From Eutreptiella sp. 'Long Island Sound 2002' (lineage: Eukaryota > Euglenozoa > Euglenophyceae > Eutreptiales > Eutreptiaceae): DNA of 64,000 nucleotides. Location: contig OZ038381.1 of the NCBI GenBank assembly GCA_964036045.1, positions 68,882,242 to 68,946,241 of the forward strand, read 5' to 3'. Below the pieces are notes generated by a model. The model searched no databases and was not told where the DNA came from. It worked only from the letters and a program-made list of their open reading frames with translations. Shown one piece after another: positions 51,692 to 63,581 of the stretch; positions within the stretch are counted from its first letter, which is position 1; every line of letters begins with the position of its first letter. Position numbers and translations under genes: made by a program.

Positions 51692-52237
51692 CCTATAATG
51701 CGAGCGGTGACCCGGGGTGGTGCGGGGGTCAACATTTACAATGGTTTTTGGAACATCGAAAATGTACAAGGTTAATTTTTATTTAGCTTTTATGCATTTT
51801 TCATATGTTTGAATGGTTGTATAATGTCTTCAATGTTGTTTTTTTGTCCTTTCTGTACTTTTGTTTTATTTCTGTTTGTAGGTTCATTTTTTTTACAAAT
51901 GTTTCAAACCACTGCGCTTTTGGTTTTTGTTGCTTCTAAGTTTATTTGTTGTTTTTAGAATATCAATTTAGTTTCAAAATTGGTTTCCCAAAAAAATTAA
52001 ATAACTGTGTCTGTTGTCTTTCGTATTACCAAGGTTTTGAATTTTGAAGACAATATCTTTTTCACAATAGAATTGTTCCAGCGAAAACAGTTTTGGCCAT
52101 CGAACCACAATTTGTTTACAGTTCCAAACTTGCATGGAGACAAAACCATTTTGCCCTACATTGTCAAAGAATAATATGGACCCGGTCTACTCAAATTCCG
52201 TTTACAGATAAACTTACCAAGATGGAGTTCCTGGAAA
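51692..52237. other. AT-rich spacer
   Basis: T-rich sequence (especially 51775-52075) without ORFs, much lower in GC than its surroundings. Confidence 0.6.
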
Positions 52238-53539
52238 GGGTAATGGACCAAATGGCTAATCAAGATCAATCCGTGGCTCCCAACCAACCATGGTAGACAT
52301 TCGCCAGGTCCGTTCAAGATATCGGATTGACGCCCGATTCCCCATTCAATACCCAAAATTTCAGATCATTATCGCTAGAGGTGCACACACACGATGTTGA
52401 AAACGGTATGACTCATGATGACATTTCCGAGCGCAATGCAGAGGAAAGTTTTACGGCTAGCCGGTCAGGGTTGACGGTGCCAATAACTGCAGCCCAAAAT
52501 GCATGGAAAACCCCAAGCGTAGAACAACCGCGGGAAAAACTGGTGAAGGATTATCGACTAGTATTGAGGGGTTTGGCTAACAAACATCTACCCCATCAAA
52601 GTGGACTTTGTATCGCACGCAGAAAATCGAAGAAGAAAGTTATGCGGCCAGTCGATCAGTGTTAATGGTGCCAATAACTACGGCCGAAAATGCATGGAAA
52701 ATTCCAAAAGTGGATCAACTGCGGGAAATATTGGTATAGGATTATCGACTATTATTGAGCGTTTTGGCCAACAAAAATCTACCCCATCAAGGTGCACTTC
52801 GTACTATACGTATTATCGGCATCGATAATATCAAGTTGAAGGTGAGCGGGCATGGTCCAAGAAAAATTTATTGAAGCCATTCATCGAGCGCCAATGAATA
52901 GACGTTCGGACAGTGGATGTTCAACCGCAACATTCAATGTATAGACGAAAGAAGGGCAACTGGTGGCTAGTGGCTGATTATCAAGGGGTGAATAATTAGA
53001 CAGAGCTTGACTCAGACTTTCCTCTCCTAATCGACTATCATGTGCAGAAATGGGACCCAAAATGCATCTTCACGCTGTTAGATGTCAAACATGGCTATTA
53101 CAAAATGACGCTCCATGTAGACTCAGGGGTTGCTTAGCGATGATTATGCTCCTTGGCACCATGCAATTGAAAGTAGGCCCAAGGGGAGCCAAGAATATCA
53201 TTTGAAAGCATCACGGGGCATGTGCTAGGACAGGTGCGGGATTGTGCCGCTCCGTCTGTGCATGACATCATTATGGGGTCCAGAACGGGGGACATGTCGA
53301 GAGACAAAATGATCAAGGCCTATCAGAAAGACTTGAAAATGGTGCTCAACATCCCAGGTCGCAACCAAAATGTATGCGGGCCTACGAAGGCATCTGTTTG
53401 GCTGACTTTCGTCCAGTTTTTGGTACACGTCATCGGTGTTGGACAAAACCGGCGGATGCTCCGCACTTTGGCTCCCTTAACTTATTGGAACCAGCCGACG
53501 AACATTAGCAACTTGCGATCTTTCATTGGACCCTGGCAA
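52238..53539 (+). pseudogene. Tandem gypsy RT unit 1
   Basis: First of three ~1.3-kb direct repeats. Within it the plus strand shows scattered gypsy RT pieces in order. LVKDYRLVLRGLANKHLP is the pre-RT segment. WWLVADYQGVNN, FTLLDVKHGYYKMTLHVDS and SVHDIIMGSRTGDMSRD follow; the last is the YVDD site, here SVHD. QFLVHVIGVG and QPTNISNLRSFIG close the series. Many stops and shifts. This RT is clearly not of the element 1/2 type. Confidence 0.7.
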
Positions 53540-54866
53540 GGGTAATGGACCAAATGTCTAATCAAGATCAATCCGTGGCTCTCAACCCACCATGGTAGAC
53601 ATTTGCAAGGTCCGTTCAAGATTTTTGATCGACGCCCCATTCCCCGTTCAATACCCAAAATTTCAGAACATTATCGCTAGAGGTGCACACACACAATGTT
53701 GAAAACGGTATGACTCATGACGACACGTCCGAGCGCAATGCAGAGGAATGTTTTACGGCTAGCGGGTCAGGGTTGACGGTGCCAATAACTGCAGCCCAAA
53801 ATGCATGGAAAACCCCAAGCGTAGAACAACTGCGGAGAAAATTGGTGAAGGATTATTGACTAGTATTGAGGGGTTTGGCTAACAAACATCTACCCCATCA
53901 AAGTGGACTTTGTATCGCACGCAGAAAATTGAAGAAGAAAGTTATGCGGCCAGTCTATCAGTGTTAATGGTGCCAATAACTACGGCCGAAAATGCATGGA
54001 GAATTTCAAAAGTGGATCAACTGCGGGAAATATTGGTGTAGGATTATCGACTATTATTGAGCCTTTTGGCGAACAAAAATCTACCCTATCAAGGTGCACT
54101 TCGTACCTCACGCATGAAGTCGAAGCCGAATCGCAAAGTCTATCGGCATCGATAATATCAAGTTGAAGGTGAGCGGGCATGGTTCAAGAAAAATTTATTG
54201 AAGCCATTCATCGAGCGCCAATGAATAGACGTTCGGACAGTGGATGTTCAACCGCAACGTTCAATGTATAGACGAAAGAAGGGCAATCGGTGGCTAGTGG
54301 CTGATTATCAAGGGGTGAATAATTAGACAGAGCTTGACTCATACTTTCCTCTCCTAATCGACTATCAGGTGCAGCAATGGGATCCAAAATGCATCTTCAC
54401 GCTGTTAGATGTCAAACATGGCTATTACAAAACGACGCTCCATGTAGACTCAGGGATTGCTTAGCGATGATTATGCTCCTTGGCACCATGCAATTGAAAG
54501 TAGGCCCAAGGGGAGCCAAGAATGTCATTTGAAAGCATCACGGGGCATGTGCTAGGACAGGTGCGGGATTGTGCCGCTCCGTCTGTGCATGACATCATTA
54601 TGGGGTCCAGAACGGGGGACATGTCAAGAGACGAAATGATCAAGGCCTATCAGAAAGACTTGAAAATGGTGCTCAACATCCCAGGTCGCAACCAAAATGT
54701 ATGCGGGCCTACGAAGGCATCCGTTTGGCTGACTTTCGTCCAGTTTTTGGTACACGTCATTGGTGTTGGACAAAACCGGCGGATGCTCCGCACCTTGGCT
54801 CCCTTAACTTATTGGAACCAGCCGACGAACATTAGCAACTTGCGATCTTTCATTGGACCCTGGCAA
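53540..54866 (+). pseudogene. Tandem gypsy RT unit 2
   Basis: Second copy, beginning GGGTAATGGACCAAATG and joined to unit 1 within LRSFIGPWQG-coding sequence. Carries the same stops plus private substitutions. Confidence 0.7.
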
Positions 54867-56188
54867 GGGTAATGGACCAAATGTCTAATCAAGATCAATC
54901 CGTGGCTCTCAACCCACCATGGTAGACATTTGCAAGGTCCGTTCAAGATATTTGATCGACGCCCCATTCCCCGTTCAATACCCAAAATTTCAGAACATTA
55001 TCGCTAGAGGTGCACACACACAATGTTGAAAACGGTATGACTCATGACGACACGTCCGAGCGCAATGCAGAGGAATGTTTTACGGCTAGCGGGTCAGGGT
55101 TGACGGTGCCAATAACTGCAGCCCAAAATGCATGGAAAACCCCAAGCGTAGAACAACTGCGGAGAAAATTGGTGAAGGATTATCGACTAGTATTGAGGGG
55201 TTTGGCTAACAAACATCTACCCCATCAAAGTGGACTTTGTATCGCACGCAGACAATTGAGGAAGAAAGTTATGCGGCCAGTCTATCAGTGTTAATGGTGC
55301 CAATAACTACGGCTGAAAATGCATGGAGAATCCGAAAAGTGGATCAACTGCGGGAAATATTGGTGTAGGATTATCGACTATTATTGAGCCTTTTGGCGAA
55401 CAAAAATCTGCCCTATCAAGGTGCACTTCGTACCTCACGCATGAAGTCGAAGCCCAATCGCAAAGTCTATCGGCATCGATAATATCAAGTTGAAGGTGAG
55501 CGGGCATGGTCCAAGAAAAATTTATTGAAGCCATTCATCGAGCGCCAATGAATAGACGTTCGGACAGTGGATGTTCAACCGCAACATTCAATGTATAGAC
55601 GAAAGAAGGGCAACTGGTGGCTAGTGGCTGATTATCAAGGGGTGAATAATTAGACAGAGCTTGACTCATACTTTCCTCTCCTAATCGACTATCATGTGCA
55701 GCAATGGGATCCAAAATGCATCTTCACGCTGTTAGATGTCAAACATGGCTATTACAAAATGACGCTCCATGTAGACTCAGGGGTTGTTTGGCGATGATTA
55801 TGCTCCTTGGCACCATGCAATTGAAAGTAGGCCCAAGGGGAGCCAAGAATATCATTTGAAAGCATCACGGGGCATGTGCTAGGACAGGTGCGGGATTGTG
55901 CCGCTCCGTCTGTGCATGACATCATTATTGGGTCCAGAACGGGGGACATGTCAAGAGACGAAATGATCAAGGCCTATCAGAAAGACTTGAAAATGGTGCT
56001 CAACATCCCAGGTCGCAACCAAAATGTATGCAAGCCTACGAAGGCATCTGTTTGGCTGACTTTTGTCCAGTTTTTGGTACACGTCATCGGTGTTGGACAA
56101 AACCGGCGGATGCTCCGCACTTTGGCTCCCTTAACTTATTGGAACCAGCCGAGGAACATTAGCAACTTGCGATCTTTCATTGGACCCT
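54867..56188 (+). pseudogene. Tandem gypsy RT unit 3
   Basis: Third copy. Its end differs: after LRSFIGPCN it runs on into the RT-RNase H connection, so this copy holds the ancestral right border. Confidence 0.7.
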
Positions 56189-56932
56189 GCAATTAGTATT
56201 CCGGCAAATGTACGCACCAATGTATGCTATATTTTTTTGCTTCATCGAACAAGAGGCAGAAGGGCAAAACAGTTGATTGGCGCAATAGTAGCAACTCGAG
56301 GCTAGCTTGGACAACCGAGGCGCAAGAGGCATTTGAGATGCTCAGTAGAACTCTCTTGGTAAGGTGGGAATTACCCCTTTTCAATCCGGATAAAGGATTT
56401 GTGCTGTGCTGAGACACATCAGAGGATGCGGTGGGAGAAGTCCTAGAGTAGGCTTGAGAGGCTACGTATCATGCCAGAGTGGGCTTTTGCAGTAGAACTT
56501 TAACGGAGGGGCAAAGCTACACTTCGATTGCAACGCGGAAGGAGACACATGCCATAATCCGTGCTGTGTGCAAGTGGTCCGGCCGTATTGGTTTGCAACG
56601 TATTCACTACTGTCTTGTGCACCGACCATCAAAACTTCCAGAGCTAACACGACAAGGGAGTAGACACCCACTTAGGTCGAGCAGCCCAATCCGGCTGCTC
56701 GCCCGAGACTTTAGCCAGGCTTGAATCAAGCGTACTCAATGTGCCCGGGAAGAACAATTTTGTGGCCCATTGGCTCATTTGTGGGGCCTACCCAGGCAGA
56801 TAAGCATGAGTGCACTTCTCAATGCATGGTAACGACGAGGAGACACTGGAGGCCAAGTGCACCATTCAAGCGGGGCGTCTCTTTCAAGAAGAGGGTAAAT
56901 GCTATGTGATGATGGGATCCCGCGCAAAACTA
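56189..56932 (+). pseudogene. Gypsy RNase H remnant, plus strand
   Basis: Continues unit 3: LAWTTEAQEAFEML, LPLFNPDKGFVLC (then TGA where the RNase H Asp is expected), DTSEDAVGEVLE, VGFCSRTLTEGQSYTSIATR and KETHAIIRAVCKWSGRIGLQ, ending near VAHWLICGAYPGR. These are the RNase H Asp/Glu blocks and the pre-integrase linker of a gypsy element. 56303-56932 is inverted at 57901-58530. Confidence 0.7.
56303..56932 (+). repeat. 630-bp inverted repeat, left arm
   Basis: Starts TAGCTTGGACAACCGAGG and ends GGATCCCGCGCAAAACTA. Its reverse complement is at 57901-58530, the same length and roughly 95 percent similar by eye. The spacer is 968 bp. Confidence 0.85.
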
Positions 56933-57338
56933 TCATAATTTTCATTGTATAAACTCAGAAAACATAATTGCATAGCACAATTCAAAGTTGCGTTTTCATC
57001 TGCGCAAAAGTCGGCGCACGCATGATCATTCTTGCGTTGTCCGCAAATTTGCAGCGAGAATTCCTCCCATTTGCAGTATTATTGATTTCATGCTGAATTT
57101 GTAGCAAATTGGAGCGCCGAACAAATTGGCAGCGAACCCTGCGAAGTCGGATTGCATTCGCTGCAAACCTGCATTCCGAACCCATGCCACAACATATCAC
57201 ACTCAGCACACGGAATACCATCAAACAATACCGGATCATTTCATTGCTTCCACAGCAACATGCGCTTGCATCCCCACACTGTGGTTTTCCCTGCTTTTTT
57301 TTTTCTTCACTTTTTTTGCGCGCAACCTCCACGATGTA
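56933..57338 (-). repeat. Repeat C, copy 1
   Basis: Minus-strand copy of 63114-63507. It encodes RKKSEEK...GKPQCGDASACC...MIRYCLM...CRFAANAIR without known function. It joins directly to the left arm at 56932/56933 and to the integrase fragment at 57338/57339. Confidence 0.75.
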
Positions 57339-58530
57339 TCCGCTGTGCGGATCCACTGCCCAAATCATACAATCAAAGACGTCACCTTTTACAGTGACTT
57401 CCGGCATAGCAAAGACCTCCATTAAAACTGACCTCATAGGATTGTCAAGGTTGACTCCATACACGAGGTTTCCGGCATTCAACCGGTTCAGGTGTTTCTT
57501 GGCCCTGCAGACGGCATAAGCCTTGCAATACCAAATCAAAACTGCATAGCAACTCAAAAATAACAAAATCCTCAACCCCGGGTTCTTTTCCAATTTATGT
57601 CATGGAGTATGCATCCATCGAGCATCCTGCCAAAGGTTAAGTGCCCTCTCTACTCGGTTATCTGGAATGAAAATCTTGTTCTTGAGAAACACCTTGTCTC
57701 CGTCTTACATTAATCCTCCCCGCGAATCCTCGTCGGTTAGCACTCACAACATTCCAATATTTGAGGCAATGGTCCAAGTTTGAATAAGTATCCAACCAAT
57801 CCGCCATCAAAACCGATTGCACTCCTTAGATGGCTCACACCATATGTTCCTCCTTCCTTTGGGACTCCACCACTTGTACCTTAACGCCTCGATCTTCGGC
57901 TAGTTTTGCGCGGGATCCCATCATCACATAGCATTTACCCTCTTCTTGATAGAGACGCCCCGCTTGAATGGTGCACTTGGCCTCCAGTGTCTCCTCGTCG
58001 TTACCATGCATTGAGATGTGCACCCATGCTTTTCTGCCTGGGTAGGCCCCACAACTGAGCCAATGGGCCACAGAATTGTGCTTCCCGGGCACATGGAGTA
58101 CGCTTGATTCAAGCCTGGCTAAAGTCTCGGGCGAGCAGCCGGATTGGGCTGCTCGACCTAAGTGGGTGTCTACTTGCTCGTCGTGTTGGCTCTGCTAATT
58201 TTGGTGGTCGGTGTACAAGACAGTAGTGAATAGGTTGCAAACTAATACGGCCGGACTACTTGCACAAAGCACAGATTATGGCATGTGTCTCCTTCCGCGT
58301 TGCAATCGAAGTGCAGCTTTGCCCCTCCGTTAAAGCTGGACTGCAAAAACCCACTCTGGCATGATAGGTAGCCTCTCAAACCTACTCTAGGACTTCTCCC
58401 ACTGCATCCTCTGATGTGTCTCAGCACAGCACAAATCCTTTATCCGGATTGAAAAGGGGTAATTCCAACGTTACCAAGAGTGTTCTCTTGAGCATCTCAA
58501 ATGCCTCTTGCGCCTCGGTTGTCCAAGCTA
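57339..58530 (-). pseudogene. Gypsy RNase H-integrase remnant, minus strand
   Basis: The minus strand begins with the RNase H segment (58530-57901; AWTTEAQEAFEML...PGKHNSVAHWLSCGAYPGRK). After a degenerate linker an integrase N-terminus follows: YCKAYAVCRAKKHLNRLNAG (zinc-finger CxxC area), PMRSVLMEVFAMPEVTVKGD and FDCMIWAVDPHSGYIVEV (start of the DDE core, first catalytic Asp region). It stops where repeat C takes over. Same family as the tandem RT units but in opposite orientation. Confidence 0.65.
57901..58530 (-). repeat. 630-bp inverted repeat, right arm
   Basis: Reverse complement of 56303-56932. This arm continues into integrase, so it is in its natural context. Confidence 0.85.
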
Positions 58531-59585
58531 CATGTGTGCTCTGTTTGATTCGATGCAGTTCTATTATTCTTTGTGCGTGCCGGCAGGGGGGAAAAGGGCA
58601 CCACAGCACACAACAGACAACCACGGGCCACCAGACCCAGCACCGCACCACAGAGCACGAAAGAAAACAGCGGAACACACAGCAGCGCACCACAGCACCA
58701 GGCGCCAGCCACAACACGCACCACACCAACAGCACAACGCAAGCGCACCAGCACAGCGAGGCACAGCAACGCACAGATCGGAGAAGACAGGGAACACAGA
58801 AGCACGAGGGAAAGAGCACCACAGCACGCAGACACCACCACCGGGCAAAAAACAGTACAGCCAACGAACAGCACAACACAGCACAGCACGACAGGCCACA
58901 GGAGGGCAAAGCAAGCACCAACGGCACCGCAAAACGACAGCAGAGCACAACAGCACAGCACCACGCGACAGCACAGCACCACAGAACACGACACGGGGCA
59001 GCAGGGCACCCCAGCAAACCACAGCAACCATAGGGAAGCAGACCACGCGGACAGACAGGGACACCGACACCAAAAAACGCCACCAGCGGACTTCCACGGG
59101 CCACCAGACCCAGCATTGCACCACAGCACATCAAGGGAAACAGCACAACACACAGTAGCGCACCACAGCATCAGGTGCTAGCAACAGCACGCACCACACG
59201 GACAGCACAACGCAAGCGCACCAGCACAGCGAAGCACAGCACCGCAGAGAGCGGAGAGGACAGGGAACACACAGCACAGCACCCCAGGACACACACAGCA
59301 CAAAGCAGAGCGGCGAACAACAGCGCACACCACCACACCACGACAAAACACACACAGCACAGAGCACACACCACGGGGGAACACCGCAAAACACAGCGCC
59401 GCAGAGCACAGCGCCCCAGGGTGACGGGCAGCGCCAGAGGGCACGGCACAACAAGCAGCGGCACCAAACGAGCGCAACAAAACAACACACCACACAACAG
59501 CACAACACCGGGCGGCACAACGCGCAGCAGAGCGGCGCAGCACCGCAGCCAGGGACACACAGCACAGCACAGCACACAGCACACA
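58531..59585. repeat. A/C-rich satellite, ~472-bp period
   Basis: Built of CACAGCAC/ACCACAGCA words. CACGGGCCACCAGACCCAGC recurs at 58623 and 59095, and the following ~200 bases match. Almost no T on the plus strand. Confidence 0.7.
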
Positions 59586-60650
59586 GCACCGAGCGGCAGC
59601 GACGAGAACCGCGAGACACAAAAGGGGGGCGGGGGCAGCAACCACCAGGGAGCAGCCAATGGCCAGGCGGGAAGCACGAAAGAGGCGAGAGCGCATGGAG
59701 AGCCGAGAAGCGGGAGGCCAAGAAAGCAAACAACGCACAGCGCCGAGGCCCAGGGCACCCGGGGCCGGAAACCAGAGAAAGCCAGAGACAACAGGGTCGC
59801 GCAACGCAGGAAAAAAGAAGAAAAAAGAAAAAAAGAAAAAAAAGAAAAAAAAAGAACAAAAAAAAACAGAGCACCGAGCGGCAGCGATGAAAACCGCGAG
59901 ACACAAAAGGGGGGGGGGGGGGCAACCCCCAGGCAACAGCCAACAGCCAGGCGGGACACACAAACGCGGCGAGAGCGCACGGAGAGCCGAGCAGCGGGAG
60001 GCCTGCAAAGCAAACAAAACACAGCGCCAAGGCCCAGGGCACCGGGGGCCAGAAACTAGAGAAAGCCACAGACAACGGGGGCGCGGACAGGAAGAGGAGG
60101 AAAAAAAAAAGCAAGGCACCGAGCGGCAGCGACGAAAACCGCGAGACAAGAGAAAGATGGAGGGGGGGGGGCAGCAACCACCAGGGAGCAGCCAACGGCC
60201 AAGCGGGAAACACAAAACAGGCGAGAGCGCACAGAGAGCCGAGAAGCGGGAGGCGAAGAAGAAAAAAATGCAAGAAAGCACAGTGCCCAGGCCTAGGGCA
60301 CCCGGGGCCGGAAACCAGAGAAAGCCAGAGACAACTGGGGCGTAGACAGGAAGAGAAAAAAAAACAAACACAAGGCACCAAGCGGAGGCAAGGAAAACCG
60401 CGGGACACAAGGGGGGGGCAGGGCAACCACCAGAGAGGAGCCAACGGCCAGGCGGGCAACCCAAAAGCGGCGAGAGCGCACGGAGAGCCGAGAAGCGCGA
60501 GGCCAATAAAACAAACAACACACAGCGCCAAGGCCCAGGGCACCCGGGGCCAGAAACCGAAGAAAGCAAGAGACAAAGGGGGCGCGCAAAAAACAACAAC
60601 AAAGAGGAGAAACAAAAGGGAGGGGGGGGACACAGGACCAAGAAAGGGGC
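59586..60650. repeat. Purine-rich tandem repeat, ~245-285-bp units x4
   Basis: Units begin ACC(G/A)AGCGG near 59588, 59873, 60118 and 60377. Each has a G run, a CAACCACCAGGGAGCAGCCA-like block, GAGAGC...GAGAGCCGAGAAGCGGGAGG, GGCCCAGGGCACCCGGGGCC and an A-rich end. Length variation comes from the A and G runs. Confidence 0.8.
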
Positions 60651-61247
60651 AACTCCAGCCCGGAGGGGGCCGAGCAAAGCAGAAAGACAAAGCGGCCAGA
60701 TGAAAAGGTGAGGCGCACCGGAACGCGCCCGGGAGGCCAACCCGGCCAGGACGGACGAGCACACGCACACACGCACGGGACCCGGGCGTTGCGTCCTCCA
60801 ACCCGCAAGGGGAGGTGTCGGCGTCCACATGAAACAGCCCCGGTGCACCGACCGAGTCCCCCGTCGAACGACGGATGGTACGGGAAACCGGACGCCTCAG
60901 TGACCGGGTCCACACACGCCAACCACCGCAGCGCACGCAGCTCAAGACCGACGCCGGAGGGATCCGCCAGGGACAACCCCAGCGCCTCTGCCCCGACGGG
61001 GGCCAGCAGCAGGCACAATGAGCCCAGCTCTCGGCCGGCCTCCGCGTGCCCCGCGCAGCCACCCACTAAAGCCGGAGCGCAAGTCCCCGGGGTGAAGAAA
61101 GGCACCACGGCTTCAGGGAAGCCGACCGGAGCACCGAGAGCGACCGGACCGGACGAGGCGCGGCGCACCACGCGGGGCCACGAGGCAGGCCAGAGAGGCA
61201 CCCCGCCGGCCACAACCAAGGCACACGGACAGGTGCCAAGCAACACC
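60651..61247. other. GC-rich, no recognisable gene
   Basis: A plus-strand open frame (60708-61526) and minus-strand frames cover this stretch, but all three frames are open because of composition. No motif is seen. Confidence 0.4.
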
Positions 61248-61468
61248 GGCTGCCGTCCAAACGGACGTTTGCGCACCCGGCAGCGAACCCAGCCCCTGCC
61301 GGCTACGGAACAGATGCCGTCAGCACGGACGCGTGTGCGCCCGGAGGGTACCCAGCCCCTGCAGGCTACGAACAGCCGCCGTTCGGATGGACGAGTGCGC
61401 GCCCGGAGGGCACCCAGCTCCTGCCGGCTACGAATAGCCGCTGTCCGGATGAACAAGTGTGCGCCCCG
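61248..61468. repeat. 62-63-bp minisatellite, ~3.5 units
   Basis: ACCCAGC(C/T)CCTGC(C/A)GGCTACG recurs at 61287, 61349 and 61412. Confidence 0.8.
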
Positions 61469-61504
61469 CAGCGACAGCCCGCACACGCAACCCAAAGCAC
61501 AAGA

Positions 61505-62525
61505 CACCGAGCGAGCACACCGGTGAACAGGAGCCAAGAGGCCTAGGACACCGCACAGCATACCGGGCGAGCGCACCGGTGAACAAGAGCCGAGGGGCCC
61601 AGGACACCGCACACGCAACACAACACACCGAGCGGGCACACCGATGAACAGGAATCAATTGGCCCAGGACACCGCACAAGTAAGACAACGCACCCAGCGG
61701 GCACACCGATGAACAGGAGCCAAGTGGCCAAGGACACCGCACAAGCAAAACAACACACCAAGCAGGCGCACCCGCGAACAGAAGCCAAGTGGCCCAGGAT
61801 ACCGCACACGCAAAGCAACGCACCGAACGGGCACACCAGTGAGCAGGAGCCAAGTGGCCCAGGACACCGCACACGCAACACAACGTATCACGCGGGCACA
61901 CCGGTGAACAGGAGCCAAGTGGCCCAGGACACCGCACACACAACACAACAAACCACGTGGGCACATTGGTGAACAGCAGCCAAGTGGCCCAGGATACCGC
62001 ACACGCAAAGCAACGCACCGAGCAGGCACACCGGTGAACAGGAGCCAAGTGGCCCAGGACACCGCACACGCAACACAACAAACCGGGCGGGCATCCCGGT
62101 GAACAAAAGCCAGGTGGCCCAGGACAAAGCACAAGCAAAGCAACGCACCGAGCGGGCACACTGGATAACAGGAGCCAAGTGGCCCAGGACACCGCACACG
62201 CAACACAACAAACCCCACGGTCACACCAGTGAACAGGAGCCAAGTGGCCCGGGACACCGCACACGCAAAGCAAAGCACCAAGCGGGCACACCGGTGAACA
62301 GGAGCTAAGTGGCCCAGGACACCGCACAAGTGACACAACAAACCGAGCAGGCACACCGGTGAACAGGAGCCAAGTGGCCCAGGACACCGCACAAGCAAAG
62401 CAACGCACCGAGCGGGAACACTGCTGAAGAGGAGCCAATTGGCCCAGGACACCGCACAAGCGAAACAACACACCGAGCGGGCACAATGGTGAACAGGAGC
62501 CAAGTGGCCCGGGACACCGCACACA
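61505..62525. repeat. 65-bp minisatellite, ~16 units
   Basis: The GAACAGGAGCCAAGTGGCCC core recurs every 65 bases from about 61646 onward (61711, 61776, 61841, 61906, 61971, 62036 and on), with slightly irregular first units. The period is not a multiple of three, yet all minus-strand frames stay open because the unit lacks stops in that direction. Confidence 0.9.
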
Positions 62526-63092
62526 CGTGCACACGTAGGGCGGCTGAGGGACAGGAAAGAGCCAACACCCCATGGGTCGGACGCACTGGGGCGACCCAGC
62601 CGACCCATCGGGCCAGCAGCAGGGGTTGTACCCCAAGGCTACTGGTCCGAGCCCGGCCAGGCTGCATCGGGGACCATGGCAAACGTCACCCGGAGCCATG
62701 GAAGCAACCGTTGACAGGCGAGCCCGTACACAGTCCAGGAGGGCGTCGCCTGTATAGCGGAGAGGCCCCGCAACTCAAGCCACAAGGGTGAGGCGGTCGT
62801 ACCGTAGACTAGCGGGAGCAATACCCCTTTTGGTGAGAGATACTCCACACAGCTCGGCAGCCCCCAGAGCTGCCGCCCAAAGGAGGGGGCATGTGGCCCT
62901 ACCCATGGACACATGTGGGGACACCCTCCCACCCGGGACACATGGACCGGATGGCCGCGACAATGCCTTCCCAAGCACATGCGGGAGCGGCTCAAGGGGC
63001 ATCTGACATAGGGCAGTGGGAGGGACAGGACGTCCCCTTGGTAAGACCTTCTTCCTGAATTGTCAAAGGAGGCATCCCAAGCTCCCGAAGAT
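62526..63092. other. No recognisable gene
   Basis: GC-rich unique sequence with short open frames and no motif. Confidence 0.4.
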
Positions 63093-63114
63093 GCCTACCT
63101 ACCTACCTACCTAC
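63093..63114 (+). repeat. (CCTA)n microsatellite
   Basis: Five CCTA units directly before repeat C copy 2. Confidence 0.9.
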
Positions 63115-63507
63115 ATCATGGAGGTTGTGCGCAAAAAAAGTGAAGAAAAAAGAGAGCCGGGAAAACCACAGTGTGGGGATGCAAGCGCATGTTGCGGTGG
63201 AAGCAATGAAATGATCCAGTATTGTTTGATGGTATTGGGTGTGCTGGGTGTGATATGTTGTGGCATGGGTTTGGAATGCAGGTTCGCAGCCAATGCAATT
63301 CGATCTCGCAGAGTTCGCTGCCAATTCGTTCCACGCTACAAATTCAGCATGAAATCAATAGTACTGCAAATTGGAGGAATTCTCGCTGCGAATTTGCAGA
63401 CAACGCCAGAATGGTCATGGGTGCGCCGACTTTTGTGCAGATGAAAACTCAACTTTGAATTGTGCGATGAAATTATGTTTTTGAGTTTATACAACGAAAA
63501 TCATGAT
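63114..63507 (+). repeat. Repeat C, copy 2
   Basis: Plus-strand copy of 56933-57338, starting at ATCATGGAGGTTGTGCGCAA. It lacks the integrase sequence found beside copy 1. Confidence 0.75.
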
Positions 63508-63581
63508 GATTTCTCTTCAATCCAGCTACTCACTTCCTTCTGCGGTGCCTGCGTACTCTTTTTGGAAAAAAGAAATTTTGA

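Noticed and set aside
59131-61062. 643-codon minus-strand ORF
   Set aside because: It lies opposite A/C- and purine-rich tandem repeats. Overlapping frames of 556 and 448 codons are also open, and the product is Cys/Leu/Phe/Pro low complexity.
61428-62699. 423-codon minus-strand ORF with CAVSWATWLLF repeats
   Set aside because: Translation of the 65-bp minisatellite. The period is not a multiple of three, so the peptide cycles through all frames; nothing indicates selection.
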